In this document: positions 1 to 9,195 of the stretch, one piece after another
How positions within the stretch are numbered: position 1 is the stretch's first letter
How the letters are laid out: each line of letters starts with the position of its first letter
Source: Eubacteriales bacterium
GTDB taxonomy: Bacteria; Bacillota; Clostridia; Oscillospirales; CAG-382
Assembly (NCBI GenBank): GCA_028702135.1
Contig: JAQVPJ010000001.1
Location: forward strand, 30,334-94,333
Direction of reading: 5' to 3'
DNA: 64,000 nucleotides
Made by a program: the position numbers and the translations under genes
The notes under the pieces: model-generated
What the model saw: only the letters and a program-made list of their open reading frames with translations
What the model was told of the DNA's origin: nothing
Database searches by the model: none

Positions 1-2407
1 TTACGATTGTAATTATTGCGTTGCTCTTCGTAACATGCCTTGCTTTATCGCAGATGACGAACATCCTTAAGAAAGTGTGCAGCGAAGCGTTCGATACTAT
101 ACCGCTGTCGATCTCATCACACTCGTCGTTAATATCCTCGTGAGTTCCCGCTTTAAGTATAGCAATCGGACATTTTTTAAACCTTATTCCGTTAGCAAGA
201 AGCTCGTTGTTTATGTTTGGGTCAAGAGTTTTAATCCCCAAGCACATTCCGGCTTTATACATATCTTTGAGCAAAGCGTCGAACAAAGGGTTAAGAGTAT
301 ATTTTATATAGACCTTTGCGGCAAGAGATTCGTTCATAACGACATACATAATCGAGCCTACACTTTTTTCGTACAGATCGTCATCGGGATCAACCGGCGT
401 CTCAAAGCGGTAACGGCGCATATAGCTCCTTTTACCGAGGAAAATATGAGTTCCGTCGATGGCGATACAAATACCATCGGCTGCCGACTCTATGAGTCTT
501 ATGGATTTTGGCTCTTCCAATTCGCCACCTAAGGTACTTGCGAAGACCTTCTCAAGCGGTCCGCCGATAAATGCAAATACCTTTGCGAGATCAGGTATTA
601 TTTTGTCGATTCTGTAATCTCCGTAAGTTCTGAGGCTGGTTATTTTTACAAGGTGCGCCGGATAGACCTCGGTATCAGCAAATGACAAAACCGAGGCATC
701 GGCGTATTCCTCGGAAACTGCGTTGCCTATAAACGCGGAATTGCAGTATGCACCCCTTTTGTTAGCCACTATTACCGGTAACGGTATCATGAAAAACGAT
801 GCCAGCGGAACCGAAGAGGTAATAAGCAGCAGAGATGCAAGGAACGAGGAATGCAGGTCTTTTTCGATCAGATACATCACACCGAACAAAACTACGCCTG
901 CGATAATGATAACAGGAATAAGGAAGTTAAAAAGGTCCTCTCCTTTGGCACGCTTTTTTGTACGAGCAAAGAAGCCTTTTATGAATCCTGCCTTTTTTAC
1001 GGTGTATAAATCCGAACTCTCCATCAGGTATTTATAGAACTCATCCGCCTCGCGTGCCGAAGCGTCAAGCTCGACCGCTGCGTATTTTGCTTTTTTGGAA
1101 GCGAGAACGCGGAAGCAGTGATAATCCTTTTTGTTGCTTAGATAATTAATTACAGCAGAGCATACCGCTGCTGCCGCGCAGGGAAGGCTATATAGTTTAA
1201 GATCGGGGGAGGTCGGGTTGGCTAAGAGCACGAAAACGGAATATACCGTTGTAAAAAACAGGGATAAAACGAGCATACTGTCAGTGTTGAGCTTTCGGTT
1301 AAAAATACCTGCTATTCCGTTTCTTATGCTTGAAAGCATTGTTATTGCTATAAAAAACAGTATTTGTAAATCAACGAGTATGTAAAGTCTGCCGTTTATG
1401 CCCTGAGTCAGATAAACCGGATGCCAGCTGCTGCCCTTTACAGCAAGTTCCAAATAAAGAATAACGAGAGCGAAAACTGCAACTAATATCAGCTTTATTC
1501 TGCTGTACATTATTGCCTTTTTTAACATTGTGTTAATCTCGGTGTTCTGCTCGCGGGAGGTATATTCATATTCGCTATCAACGTTGATTTTGTTTGTTTT
1601 CCTGCTTTTCTTGACCTTATCCTTATCTTTATTTAAAAACTCGTCTATGTCGTAGCGGCTCTCGTCCATCATATTGAAAGCCAGCCGCAGTTTTATATCT
1701 GTTTCGTCCAGTGGCTCGCCCTCCTCGTCGGTATATGCAAGCCTGTCTGCCTCATCCTGTTCAAAGACGAGCTGATTCTCGTCCTCATCTTCATTTTCTA
1801 TTACTATCTCGCCGCTTGTAATTTTCTCGGTTAGCTTCTCGTAATCACTGTCAAAGCTCGCGGTATTTTTTGCCGGAGCAATATCCTCTATCTCCTTGGT
1901 ATCGCCGAAATAGAACATCTTTTCCTGAGAATATTCATCCTTATGCGGAATTGCATCGGGCTCTGAGAATCTTTTACTGTCTATAGCTACCGGTATCGAA
2001 ACTTCAGCGTCGCTCTGTGTAGCGTTTTTCGCATCGTTGATAAGTGAATACAGCTCCTCGACCTTCGCACTCCTCGTCACGGACCTTTTTTCCTCGAAAA
2101 ATTCAAGCAAATCCTTGCTTTCCTGCATCTGCGAGGACAGCGATTCTCTCAAACGTTGCGTATCCGAAAACGGCTTTTCCTTCTCCTTTTTTGCATACAC
2201 GCTTATAATCTGTGCGGCTTCATCACTTATCCTGCCGGTATTTGCCATTGTCTCTGACGGCTTGTCGACGATAATGGTCTTTGCGTTGTTGTCCGATTTT
2301 TCAGGCTCGTCCAGCTTGGTACGTTCATATAAACGCGCCTGTTCATTGTCTATTTCCGCCCTTTTCAGAAGCTCCTTCAAATACATGCTGTTAGCATCTT
2401 TCGACAT
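1..2407 (-). CDS. P-type-ATPase-like membrane protein lacking the DKTGT motif (partial)
   Basis: An open frame of 802 codons starts at ATG 2407 (AGAAAGGA eight bases upstream) and runs off the left edge without a stop. Residues 1 to about 300 are acidic, hydrophilic and probably disordered. Four hydrophobic segments follow from about residue 303, then a short cytoplasmic stretch, two more segments, and a soluble part that resembles a P-type ATPase P domain in its general layout. Where DKTGTLT should stand the protein has SFADTEVYP (about residues 575-583); an ungapped alignment puts Ala577 at the phosphorylated Asp. The loop that should carry the actuator domain is only about 75 residues and shows no TGES. 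I infer a catalytically dead relative of heavy-metal-type P-ATPases with an unknown role. It lies 90 bases after rlmB and may be co-transcribed with it. The missing C-terminus limits certainty. Confidence 0.75.
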   Translation of the reverse strand, partial: MSKDANSMYLKELLKRAEIDNEQARLYERTKLDEPEKSDNNAKTIIVDKPSETMANTGRISDEAAQIISVYAKKEKEKPFSDTQRLRESLSSQMQESKDLLEFFEEKRSVTRSAKVEELYSLINDAKNATQSDAEVSIPVAIDSKRFSEPDAIPHKDEYSQEKMFYFGDTKEIEDIAPAKNTASFDSDYEKLTEKITSGEIVIENEDEDENQLVFEQDEADRLAYTDEEGEPLDETDIKLRLAFNMMDESRYDIDEFLNKDKDKVKKSRKTNKINVDSEYEYTSREQNTEINTMLKKAIMYSRIKLILVAVFALVILYLELAVKGSSWHPVYLTQGINGRLYILVDLQILFFIAITMLSSIRNGIAGIFNRKLNTDSMLVLSLFFTTVYSVFVLLANPTSPDLKLYSLPCAAAAVCSAVINYLSNKKDYHCFRVLASKKAKYAAVELDASAREADEFYKYLMESSDLYTVKKAGFIKGFFARTKKRAKGEDLFNFLIPVIIIAGVVLFGVMYLIEKDLHSSFLASLLLITSSVPLASFFMIPLPVIVANKRGAYCNSAFIGNAVSEEYADASVLSFADTEVYPAHLVKITSLRTYGDYRIDKIIPDLAKVFAFIGGPLEKVFASTLGGELEEPKSIRLIESAADGICIAIDGTHIFLGKRSYMRRYRFETPVDPDDDLYEKSVGSIMYVVMNESLAAKVYIKYTLNPLFDALLKDMYKAGMCLGIKTLDPNINNELLANGIRFKKCPIAILKAGTHEDINDECDEIDSGIVSNASLHTFLRMFVICDKARHVTKSNAIITIV

Positions 2408-2497
2408 GAATAAGATCCTTTCTCCGACGAAAAATACATAGATGAGCCGTTTGCGTCGACACACAGCTCATGCTTGTGGAATGTATAAAACCGAGAC

Positions 2498-3313
2498 TTA
2501 TTTCTGCGTGCGTTGTCGTGCCGCCTCGAACAAAACAACCGCACCCGCATTGGAAACATTCAGCGAGTTGATTTTGCCGTACATTGGAACAGATATTACA
2601 AAATCGGAATTATCCCTTACAAGCCTTGTAACTCCGCTGTTTTCCCCTCCGAGGACAAAGGCACAAGCGCAATCAAAATCGCTCTTGTAATAAGGAGTTC
2701 CATCCGATTCAAGTGCATAGATCCATACATTATTATCCCTGAGAGTTCTCATCGCAGAACTGAGATTGGATACTCTTGCTACCGCCATATGGAAAACTGC
2801 GCCGGCAGAAGCTTTTGCAGCTGCTCCGTTTACACTGACCGCGCGTCGTTTTGGTATGATTACTCCGTGAACGCCGGCACATTCCGCCGTTCTTATTATC
2901 GCTCCGAGGTTGTGGGGATCGTTTATGGAATCACAAATAACAATAAACGGTTTTTCTCCGCGTTCTGCAGCTATCGCGAGAATATCCTCCACGCTCACAT
3001 ATGCGGTTTCGGACGCTATCGCAGCCACTCCCTGATGAACTCCCCCTGCCGACATTTTATCAAGCCTATGCTTGTCCACCTCGACTACGGGAATTCTGCT
3101 CTCTGCAGCTCTTGCGACAATCAGGGTGATAGATCCCTCCCGTTCACCCTTTTGCACATATAACTTATCGATCTCTCTGCCGCTCTTTAACAGCTCGAGA
3201 ACGGCGTTTCTGCCAATAAAAACATTGTCATTTCCGCCGTTGTCTTCCGTGCTGCCGCTTATGTCGCCGTTTTTATTGCCGTAATAACCGCTTTTATTTT
3301 TATAATTTGACAT
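2498..3313 (-). CDS. rlmB: TrmH/SpoU-family 23S rRNA 2'-O-ribose methyltransferase RlmB
   Basis: This is a SPOUT-class methyltransferase that should use SAM to methylate a 23S rRNA guanosine 2'-hydroxyl. After a Gly/Asn-rich N-terminus comes the substrate-binding domain (VFIGRNAVLELLKSG, then VDKHRLDKMSAGGVHQGVAA). The C-terminal knotted domain follows with DSINDPHNLGAIIRTAEC (motif 1), FVLGGENSGVTRL (motif 2) and SVPMYGKINSLNVSNAGAV (motif 3). Length is typical of the family (271 residues). I chose ATG 3313 because GGAG lies upstream; a TTG at 3331 would add six residues. A good minus-strand promoter sits upstream at 3382-3410. The exact target nucleotide is inferred from the family. Confidence 0.93.
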   Translation of the reverse strand: MSNYKNKSGYYGNKNGDISGSTEDNGGNDNVFIGRNAVLELLKSGREIDKLYVQKGEREGSITLIVARAAESRIPVVEVDKHRLDKMSAGGVHQGVAAIASETAYVSVEDILAIAAERGEKPFIVICDSINDPHNLGAIIRTAECAGVHGVIIPKRRAVSVNGAAAKASAGAVFHMAVARVSNLSSAMRTLRDNNVWIYALESDGTPYYKSDFDCACAFVLGGENSGVTRLVRDNSDFVISVPMYGKINSLNVSNAGAVVLFEAARQRTQK

Positions 3314-3381
3314 TAAGAATAATTTCTCCAATGATTATTTAACATAAATGTCTAAAAAACACACTGCCACTATTCTTATAA

Positions 3382-3410
3382 ATTATATCACAATCATATC
3401 TGTTTGTCAT
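3382..3410 (-). promoter_or_regulatory. Sigma-A-type promoter of rlmB
   Basis: On the minus strand ATGACA (3410-3405) and TATAAT (3387-3382) are separated by 17 bases. The start point would lie near 3375, about 60 bases before the rlmB ATG. Confidence 0.6.
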
Positions 3411-3460
3411 CATTTTTTTCAAAATTTTACAAATACCTTTTTCTGCCTTTTCCGCAAATA

Positions 3461-3511
3461 AGTCCCGCAATGGACTCCAAAGAAGCCGGAACCGTATGCG
3501 GGACTTTTTTT
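3461..3511. terminator. Nine-bp inverted repeat with a T run on the plus side
   Basis: AGTCCCGCA (3461-3469) pairs perfectly with TGCGGGACT (3497-3505) across a 27-base loop. A run of seven T follows on the plus strand; on the minus strand, the direction of the flanking genes, the tail is only TTATTTG. It lies just after the stop of the ROK gene and may end that transcript imperfectly. Confidence 0.45.
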
Positions 3512-3520
3512 AGTTGCTTA

Positions 3521-4897
3521 TCAGTCTATTTTCGGCAGACTCGCAGCAGCTACCGACTGTCCGACTCTGCGGGATGCCTCGTCCGGAATGTTGAGCTTAA
3601 TATGCTTTGAAAGCTCCGGAAACTCGACGTCAAGAACTTCCTGTGCTTTCTTAATCAGGATAACCCCGCCCTCTCCGGAGGTTACTCTGCCCATAATCAG
3701 TACGTGCTTTATTTTATAAAATTCAGCGTAAAATGCGATCGCATATCCAAAATATACGCCGATAGTCTCATATATTTTTGCGGCTCTCTCGTCGCCCTCC
3801 GACATAAGACGTTGAACAACCTTGAGCTTTTCGGCGGGGGAAGCGTCCTCATCAAGCTTAATCCCGGCGGCGGGGGCGAGCTTGATAACCCCGTCCTGCG
3901 AGAAATATTTTACACCGCAGCCGTAATCACCCGACCACTCGTCCACCATAGCATCTTTATTATAATCGACGGGAACGAACGCAAGCTCGTTGAGCCATCC
4001 GGTGATATTTCCCTGATTGTCAACGTATCCGCCCGCCTCGGAGGTTCCCATTGCTACACCGAGGACATCCACATCGTTAAGCTCCATAGCCCCTGCAAGC
4101 GCGGTAACATCACCATCGTTCGCAACCTCGATGGGAACATTCTCACCTATTTCCTTTGCGATATCGATATACATATTTTTTACATGTTTATCAAAATCCT
4201 CGTCCGACACCTTAAGGAACAGAGAAGCCACCATAATACGGTTATCTATATAAACTCCGGCGCTTGAAACACCTATTCCGTCAACCCTCGGCATATAGGA
4301 CGCAGCGGTCTTCATCGCCTCAAGGATTCCCTGATAATGATAGTTCGGGTCGCTGTTTGTTTTTGGGAACCATACGACTTCCTCGGAGAACACGGCCTCT
4401 CCGTCTATTACCGCACTTACCTTTCTGTCGCTTCCACCCGCATCGAAGCCGATACGGCACCCGTCAAGATGACGTCCGACGGGTGAGGGAGACTCGTAAT
4501 TCTCAGGTGCATCTTTAATGTCCCTTAGTTCGACCTCAAATTTATTTTCGTACACCCTCTCCATAAAATGCAGGTCAAAATCCCTGAGCGCTTTATCCGA
4601 ATACGCCTCTTTAATTTTATTGCCGATAAGCGAACTGCCGGCGATTATAATCTTATATCCACCGACCACCCACAGCAGGGCTTTAACCATTCTCTCTACA
4701 AAGCCGAAATTCTCATCGTCGTGACCTGTTCCGTCGGGATATATTCTTGTTTTATATGTCGTAATGTATCCCTTGTTGCGCTGACAACCGATAATAATAT
4801 CCTGTCCGTTTTCCTTTGTGTTCTCCCGCATCTCGCGGCAAACGAGAGAAAGTGGGGTGAATAAAGGGTCTAAAACTGCATTTACTTTAAGCTTCAT
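3521..4897 (-). CDS. ROK-family sugar kinase-like protein with N-terminal extension
   Basis: This 458-residue protein has a ROK-type ASKHA core in its second half: a phosphate-1 loop (CRIGFDAGGSDRKVSAVIDG, about residue 155), the sugar-site region VANDGDVTALAG and the phosphate-2 region GVAMGTSEAGGYVD. ROK kinases are usually near 300 residues; the first 150 residues here are extra. The usual ROK zinc motif (CxCGxxGC) is not recognisable. It follows nagA, and its ATG (4897, GGAGG ahead) overlaps the nagA stop by 11 bases, so the two are translationally coupled. The context suggests phosphorylation or sensing of an amino sugar such as N-acetylglucosamine. Substrate and activity are inferred, and a non-catalytic sensor role is possible. 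Confidence 0.75.
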   Translation of the reverse strand: MKLKVNAVLDPLFTPLSLVCREMRENTKENGQDIIIGCQRNKGYITTYKTRIYPDGTGHDDENFGFVERMVKALLWVVGGYKIIIAGSSLIGNKIKEAYSDKALRDFDLHFMERVYENKFEVELRDIKDAPENYESPSPVGRHLDGCRIGFDAGGSDRKVSAVIDGEAVFSEEVVWFPKTNSDPNYHYQGILEAMKTAASYMPRVDGIGVSSAGVYIDNRIMVASLFLKVSDEDFDKHVKNMYIDIAKEIGENVPIEVANDGDVTALAGAMELNDVDVLGVAMGTSEAGGYVDNQGNITGWLNELAFVPVDYNKDAMVDEWSGDYGCGVKYFSQDGVIKLAPAAGIKLDEDASPAEKLKVVQRLMSEGDERAAKIYETIGVYFGYAIAFYAEFYKIKHVLIMGRVTSGEGGVILIKKAQEVLDVEFPELSKHIKLNIPDEASRRVGQSVAAASLPKID

Positions 4898-6026
4898 AGC
4901 GTACGCTACCTCCAATTATTGTTTTGATTATATCGAACTTTTCATCTGCGATAATAATGTCAGCATCCTTGCCGATTTCGATAGAGCCCTTCCTGTCCGC
5001 AACGCCGATAGCCGTTGCGGGATTAAGAGAGGCGCATGCCACCGCTTGGGGAACCGTCAAGTCGGAATTCACGATTACGTTATATACTCCTTTGTTTAAG
5101 GTAAGCACGCTTCCTGCTATAGTGCCATCCTCAAGCCTGCATTCTATTCCTTTAAGTATAATTTTCTGTCCGCCGAGAGTATATTCGCCGTCCGAAAGTC
5201 CTCCGGATCTCAGGCAGTCGGTAATTATTATCAGTTTATCCTTTTTTATCTTGTAGACAAGTGAATAAAGAGCCGGATGGATATGAAAGGTATCACAGAT
5301 AAGCTCTGTATAAACATCGTTGCAAAGAGCCGCTCCGACAACGCCGGGTGCACGGTGTCCCAAAGCCGTCATAGCGTTAAAAAGGTGCGTTGCCTGCTTT
5401 ACCCCCGCCGTGATTGCCTCGCATGCCTGCTCGAAGGTCGCCTCGGTATGACCCATTGAAACCACGGTATCGCAGCTTCTGACAATCTTTTTTATTTCGG
5501 TAAAATCACTGTCCATTTCGGGAGCAAGAGTAACTATTTTTATAACATCGGAGTTTTCAATAATAGCGGCAGCATCGGGCTTTTGAATGTATGCCTCGTT
5601 TTGTGCACCCTTTTTTTTAGGGTTCACATATGGCCCCTCTGCGTTCATGCCGAGCACGGTTGAGCCTTTCCAGGTTTTGCTCTCTTCCCTGAGCGAACGG
5701 ATAATATCGGCGGCTTTATATAAATCCTCACGTGGAATAGTAACCGTAGTAGGCAGCCAACCCGTAACGCCTTTTTTTACAAGTCCCTCAGACATGATTT
5801 TTATGCCTTCAGGCCTGCAGTCAGAAGTGTCCTCACCGAGATAACCATGAATATGTATATCGATAAGCCCGGGGGCAACATACGCACCCTTTGCATCAAT
5901 AACATCAATTCCGGCGGGAACTCTGTCGTTGTCGATTATATCGATAATTTGGTTCTCAAATAACAACGCTTTGCCCGCAAGCACCTTGTCTTTAAGGATA
6001 ATTCTACCGTTTGTAATCGCTTTCAT
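4887..6026 (-). CDS. nagA: N-acetylglucosamine-6-phosphate deacetylase
   Basis: NagA removes acetate from GlcNAc-6-phosphate to give glucosamine-6-phosphate in the cytoplasm, feeding amino-sugar catabolism or wall recycling. The amidohydrolase barrel shows GLIDIHIHG (metal-binding HxH), NAEGPYVNPKKKGAQ (metal Glu), MGHTEATFEQ and ATHLFNAM (metal and substrate His), and ITDCLRSGG, which holds the catalytic Asp. Length (379 residues) is typical. ATG 6026 has GAGAGG upstream. It overlaps the following ROK gene by 11 bases. No nagB is visible in the window. Confidence 0.95.
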   Translation of the reverse strand: MKAITNGRIILKDKVLAGKALLFENQIIDIIDNDRVPAGIDVIDAKGAYVAPGLIDIHIHGYLGEDTSDCRPEGIKIMSEGLVKKGVTGWLPTTVTIPREDLYKAADIIRSLREESKTWKGSTVLGMNAEGPYVNPKKKGAQNEAYIQKPDAAAIIENSDVIKIVTLAPEMDSDFTEIKKIVRSCDTVVSMGHTEATFEQACEAITAGVKQATHLFNAMTALGHRAPGVVGAALCNDVYTELICDTFHIHPALYSLVYKIKKDKLIIITDCLRSGGLSDGEYTLGGQKIILKGIECRLEDGTIAGSVLTLNKGVYNVIVNSDLTVPQAVACASLNPATAIGVADRKGSIEIGKDADIIIADEKFDIIKTIIGGSVRYEA

Positions 6027-6066
6027 ATGAATGACCTCTCAAGTTTTATTTAATTAAAATGACTAA

Positions 6067-6720
6067 CTATTTATCAGCTATTTTTTCGATGCTTTCATTA
6101 TTGCCGACGATAACAACCTTTTCGTCCGCTCTGAACAGCCTTTCGGGAGTGTTGAAAATCTCAAAATTTTCATTATCGGCATCGCAGGTCGCAATAATGT
6201 TTATTCCGTATTTTTTACGTACATCCAGCTCGCGGATGCTCATTCCAACCCAGCGTTTTGGCACCATAATCTCTGCGATAGAGTATTTGTCAGAAAGGTT
6301 GAAGTACTCAAGAACATCATTTTTCGAGAGCGTAAGCGCTAACCGCATCCCCATATCTTTTTCGGGGAAAACGACAATATCCGCGCCTAATTTAGTCAAT
6401 ACCTTCTTGTGCCGCTCGCTTGTCGCACGGGCAACTATTTTATTTGCACCCATTTCCTTTAGAATCAGCGTCGTAAGAATACTGTCCTGCATATTGTCTT
6501 TCAGGCATACGATACAGCAATCATAGTTATTGATTCCCGCCGAGCGTAAAACACCCTCGTTCGTGGCATCTCCGCAAATAGCAGAGGTCATCAGGTCACC
6601 TATTTCGTCTATTTCTTCCTCGTTCTGATCAATAACCATTACCTGATGCCCGTTCCTGATAAGTGTAAGGGCAAGGGTTTTTCCGAAATTCCCGAGTCCT
6701 ATAATACAAAAGCTTTTCAT
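6067..6720 (-). CDS. ktrA: Ktr/Trk potassium uptake regulatory subunit (RCK protein)
   Basis: This 217-residue cytosolic protein forms the nucleotide-gated ring under the KtrB channel. An N-terminal Rossmann RCK_N domain begins GLGNFGKTLA, with VIDQN at the end of the second strand where the adenine nucleotide ribose is held. A C-terminal RCK_C domain follows (about residues 135-217, SIAEIMVPKRWVGMSIRELD). It sits 26 bases after ktrB in the same direction, so the two form a complete two-gene potassium system. Regulation by ATP/ADP or c-di-AMP is known for the family but cannot be read from the sequence. Confidence 0.93.
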   Translation of the reverse strand: MKSFCIIGLGNFGKTLALTLIRNGHQVMVIDQNEEEIDEIGDLMTSAICGDATNEGVLRSAGINNYDCCIVCLKDNMQDSILTTLILKEMGANKIVARATSERHKKVLTKLGADIVVFPEKDMGMRLALTLSKNDVLEYFNLSDKYSIAEIMVPKRWVGMSIRELDVRKKYGINIIATCDADNENFEIFNTPERLFRADEKVVIVGNNESIEKIADK

Positions 6721-6746
6721 TTATCCAACCTCTTTAATTATGTTTA

Positions 6747-8126
6747 TTAACCTATCAAAATATTCGCTTTGGGATATTTTACCTCGATTTTTTCCTTATT
6801 TATACCTAATAAAATGACATAGGTAATGGTTATTATGCCTACCCTTCCGAAAAACATAAGAGCCATAATAATTACCTGTCCTAAAACAGAAAGAGTGGGT
6901 GTTATTCCGGTTGTCAGCCCAACCGTTCCGAAAGCGGAGAACGCCTCAAAGGAAAGGTCAATGAATTCGGCATTTTCGGTAAGACTTAATAAAAAGCACG
7001 ACGAGAGTATTGCTATTCCGGCTGTAAGGAGTAGCACGAACGCACGTGTAACAACGCCGCTTTCTATTCTGTGTTTGCGTATATTTATATCCTTATTGCC
7101 TTTTATTATCTGAAAAAGAGAAACTAATATTATCCCCGCTGTGACTGTCTTTATGCCTCCCGCGCAGGAGCCTGACGAGCCGCCTATAAACATAAGTAGC
7201 ATTGCAAAGACCTTTGATGCCCCACTCAGGCCTCCCAATGGCATTGTAGCATACCCCGCTGTTCTGCAGGTCACCGACATAAAAGATGCTCTGAGTAGCT
7301 TGCCGCCCGGTGAAGCGTCGCCCATTGTTTCGGGGTTATTCCACTCATAGACAAGGAATACAGCGGTTCCGACAGCGATAAGCAATCCGCTTATGACAAG
7401 CACCATTTTTGAGTAGAGCATAAGCCTTTTTCGCTCCTTGATCGATTTTATTATATCGCTCCAGACAAGGAACCCAAGACCGCCGCATACAATCAATGCT
7501 CCGATTACAGCATTAACATAAAAATCGTCTGCAAAATGCTCTATGCTGGTAAAAGATCCGTATGATTTACCCAATATATCAAATCCCGCGTTGCAGAATG
7601 CGCTTACTGAATGAAAAATACCTTTTGAAATTCCGCTCCAAAAACCGAACTCGGGAACAAATTTAACAGAGAGCAAAACTGCACCCGTGCCCTCAAAAGC
7701 AAAGGTGAAGACGAGCATTTTTTTTATGAACGAAAACATCCTCTCGCCCGAGAAAAGATTCATCGACTGGACGAAAACAACTCGTTCCATAGGCGAAACC
7801 CTACGTTTTAACAGCATACTGAACATCATCGCCATAGACATGAAGCCGAGTCCGCCTATTTGTATTAGAAGCAGTATAACAGCACGTCCGAATCCGGACC
7901 AGTATATGCCGGTGTCAACAGTGATCAGTCCTGTTACACAGGTCGCACTTGTAGCGGTAAAGAATGCGGTGTTCGGAGGAGTAAACTCACCCTCTGCAGA
8001 TGAAACCGGTAGCATGAGCAAAAGGGCACCGGCAGTAATAACCAGAAAAAAGCCCAATATCAGTATCTGAGCGGGAGTGAGCTTATGTATTTTTTTTTGT
8101 TCAGTTTTCTCCGAGCCTCGCTTCAT
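6747..8126 (-). CDS. ktrB: Potassium uptake membrane subunit KtrB/TrkH
   Basis: This is the ion-conducting subunit of a Ktr-type potassium transporter. The four pore-loop repeats can each be read: SATCVTGLITVDTG, SVSAFCNAGFDI, SVTCRTAGYATM and AFSAFGTVGLTTGIT, each with the selectivity-filter glycine, within about eight to ten hydrophobic segments. I chose ATG 8126 (459 residues): the promoter at 8177-8204 places the transcript start near 8170, so the longer GTG start at 8171 would have no leader. ktrA follows 26 bases later. Confidence 0.93.
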   Translation of the reverse strand: MKRGSEKTEQKKIHKLTPAQILILGFFLVITAGALLLMLPVSSAEGEFTPPNTAFFTATSATCVTGLITVDTGIYWSGFGRAVILLLIQIGGLGFMSMAMMFSMLLKRRVSPMERVVFVQSMNLFSGERMFSFIKKMLVFTFAFEGTGAVLLSVKFVPEFGFWSGISKGIFHSVSAFCNAGFDILGKSYGSFTSIEHFADDFYVNAVIGALIVCGGLGFLVWSDIIKSIKERKRLMLYSKMVLVISGLLIAVGTAVFLVYEWNNPETMGDASPGGKLLRASFMSVTCRTAGYATMPLGGLSGASKVFAMLLMFIGGSSGSCAGGIKTVTAGIILVSLFQIIKGNKDINIRKHRIESGVVTRAFVLLLTAGIAILSSCFLLSLTENAEFIDLSFEAFSAFGTVGLTTGITPTLSVLGQVIIMALMFFGRVGIITITYVILLGINKEKIEVKYPKANILIG

Positions 8127-8176
8127 CTTTTTCACTATCCCTTTTGGTATAAACAAAAAAACGATTACCACTATAT

Positions 8177-8204
8177 ATTATATTATTTTTCCTTACGTTG
8201 TCAA
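8177..8204 (-). promoter_or_regulatory. Promoter of ktrB-ktrA
   Basis: TTGACA (8204-8199) and TATAAT (8182-8177) on the minus strand are 16 bases apart. The -35 box overlaps the last codons and stop of the upstream HAD phosphatase gene, so ktrB can be transcribed independently of it. Confidence 0.7.
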
Positions 8205-8843
8205 TAGCTCAAGAAGCGATGAAGTGTCTGAAACAACCGCTTTTGCACCCCATGACTTTAAGAATCCGGTGTCCCTGTATCCCCAGCCGACGCAGATTAT
8301 ATCAATTCCGGCATTTTTTGCAGTCATTATATCAACATCGCTGTCTCCGACGAAAACAGCGCTGTTTTTATCTGAATCAAGCAAACTTAACGCTTCAAAA
8401 ACCAGATTCGGAGAGGGTTTTCGGGTATGCTCCCCGTCCGCACCGAGTGCGATATCAATCTTGTTAAAAAAATAGGCGCAGAGTTCTCTGACTGCGTCAC
8501 TTTTTTTATTTGAAACTACGCCTATTTTATATCCGTAAGCGCTGAGTGAATCCAAAAGTTCCGGTATGCCTGGATACGGGCGCGTCATGTTCATTAAGTT
8601 TTTTCCGTAATATTCCCCGAACGCTTTTACCGCCTCGGAATGCAGCGTATCGTTTATACCGGCGGGGAGCGAGCGGCGGAGAAGTGTTGGGATTCCGTTC
8701 CCTATAAAGGAGCGAACCTCTTCTTTTGTCCTTTTTTCAAAGGAAAACCTTGATAGTACATAATTGACCCCGTCGGTTAAGTCGCCGAGAGTGTCAAGCA
8801 ATGTTCCGTCAAGGTCAAACAGCACGGTATGATATTTGCTCAT
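8193..8843 (-). CDS. HAD-superfamily phosphatase, phosphoglycolate phosphatase-like
   Basis: This is a 216-residue HAD hydrolase with an alpha-helical cap (subclass IA). Motif I is DLDGTLLDT with nucleophile Asp10 and acid/base Asp12. Motif II is the Ser in VVSNKK, motif III the Lys in HTRKPSP and motif IV GDSDVDIMTAKNAG. It resembles Gph or PpaX proteins; the substrate could be phosphoglycolate, pyrophosphate or another small phosphate ester. Its ATG overlaps the acpP stop (ATGA), so it is coupled to acyl carrier protein, which does not reveal the substrate. Confidence 0.88.
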   Translation of the reverse strand: MSKYHTVLFDLDGTLLDTLGDLTDGVNYVLSRFSFEKRTKEEVRSFIGNGIPTLLRRSLPAGINDTLHSEAVKAFGEYYGKNLMNMTRPYPGIPELLDSLSAYGYKIGVVSNKKSDAVRELCAYFFNKIDIALGADGEHTRKPSPNLVFEALSLLDSDKNSAVFVGDSDVDIMTAKNAGIDIICVGWGYRDTGFLKSWGAKAVVSDTSSLLELLTT

Positions 8844-9067
8844 CCTGCGACTTTTTCTAAAAATCTCGCAACATCGCCAACTGTTTTAAGATCGGCAGCA
8901 TCGTCGTCAGAAACCACTATGCCCAAATTATCCTCTATGGACATAAGCATTTCCACCAGGTCAAGCGAATCTGCACCGAGATCCTCGATTATATTGGAAT
9001 CCTTTGAAATAGTGCTGACCTCTATCCTCAGCTGCTTTGAAATAATTTCTTTGATTTTCTCAAGCAT
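8840..9067 (-). CDS. acpP: Acyl carrier protein
   Basis: This 75-residue acidic four-helix protein carries acyl chains on a 4'-phosphopantetheine arm in fatty-acid synthesis. The attachment Ser34 lies in the classic GADSLDLVEM motif. The N-terminus (MLEKIKEIISKQL) and C-terminal GDVARFLE helix are typical. GGAGGA precedes ATG 9067 and a TATAAT box lies upstream in the AT-rich region shared with the divergent ruvC promoter. No other fab genes are adjacent. Confidence 0.95.
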   Translation of the reverse strand: MLEKIKEIISKQLRIEVSTISKDSNIIEDLGADSLDLVEMLMSIEDNLGIVVSDDDAADLKTVGDVARFLEKVAG

Positions 9068-9195
9068 TGAATTGTTCCTCCAGAATACAAATTTCCATTT
9101 TTAAATTATAATAAAGCATTTTTTCTATTTTTACAATACCTTTTACCGAATTTCTTTATTTTTTTGTTTTAAGAAAAGCACAGCTCCAATTCTTA

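Noticed and set aside
2442..2471. Terminator between rlmB and the ATPase-like gene
   Set aside because: Only a 6-bp stem (ATGAGC/GCTCAT) with an 18-base loop and no T run.
2513..3163. A 216-codon plus-strand frame
   Set aside because: It lies antisense to rlmB, whose family motifs are clear; the antisense product shows no family features.
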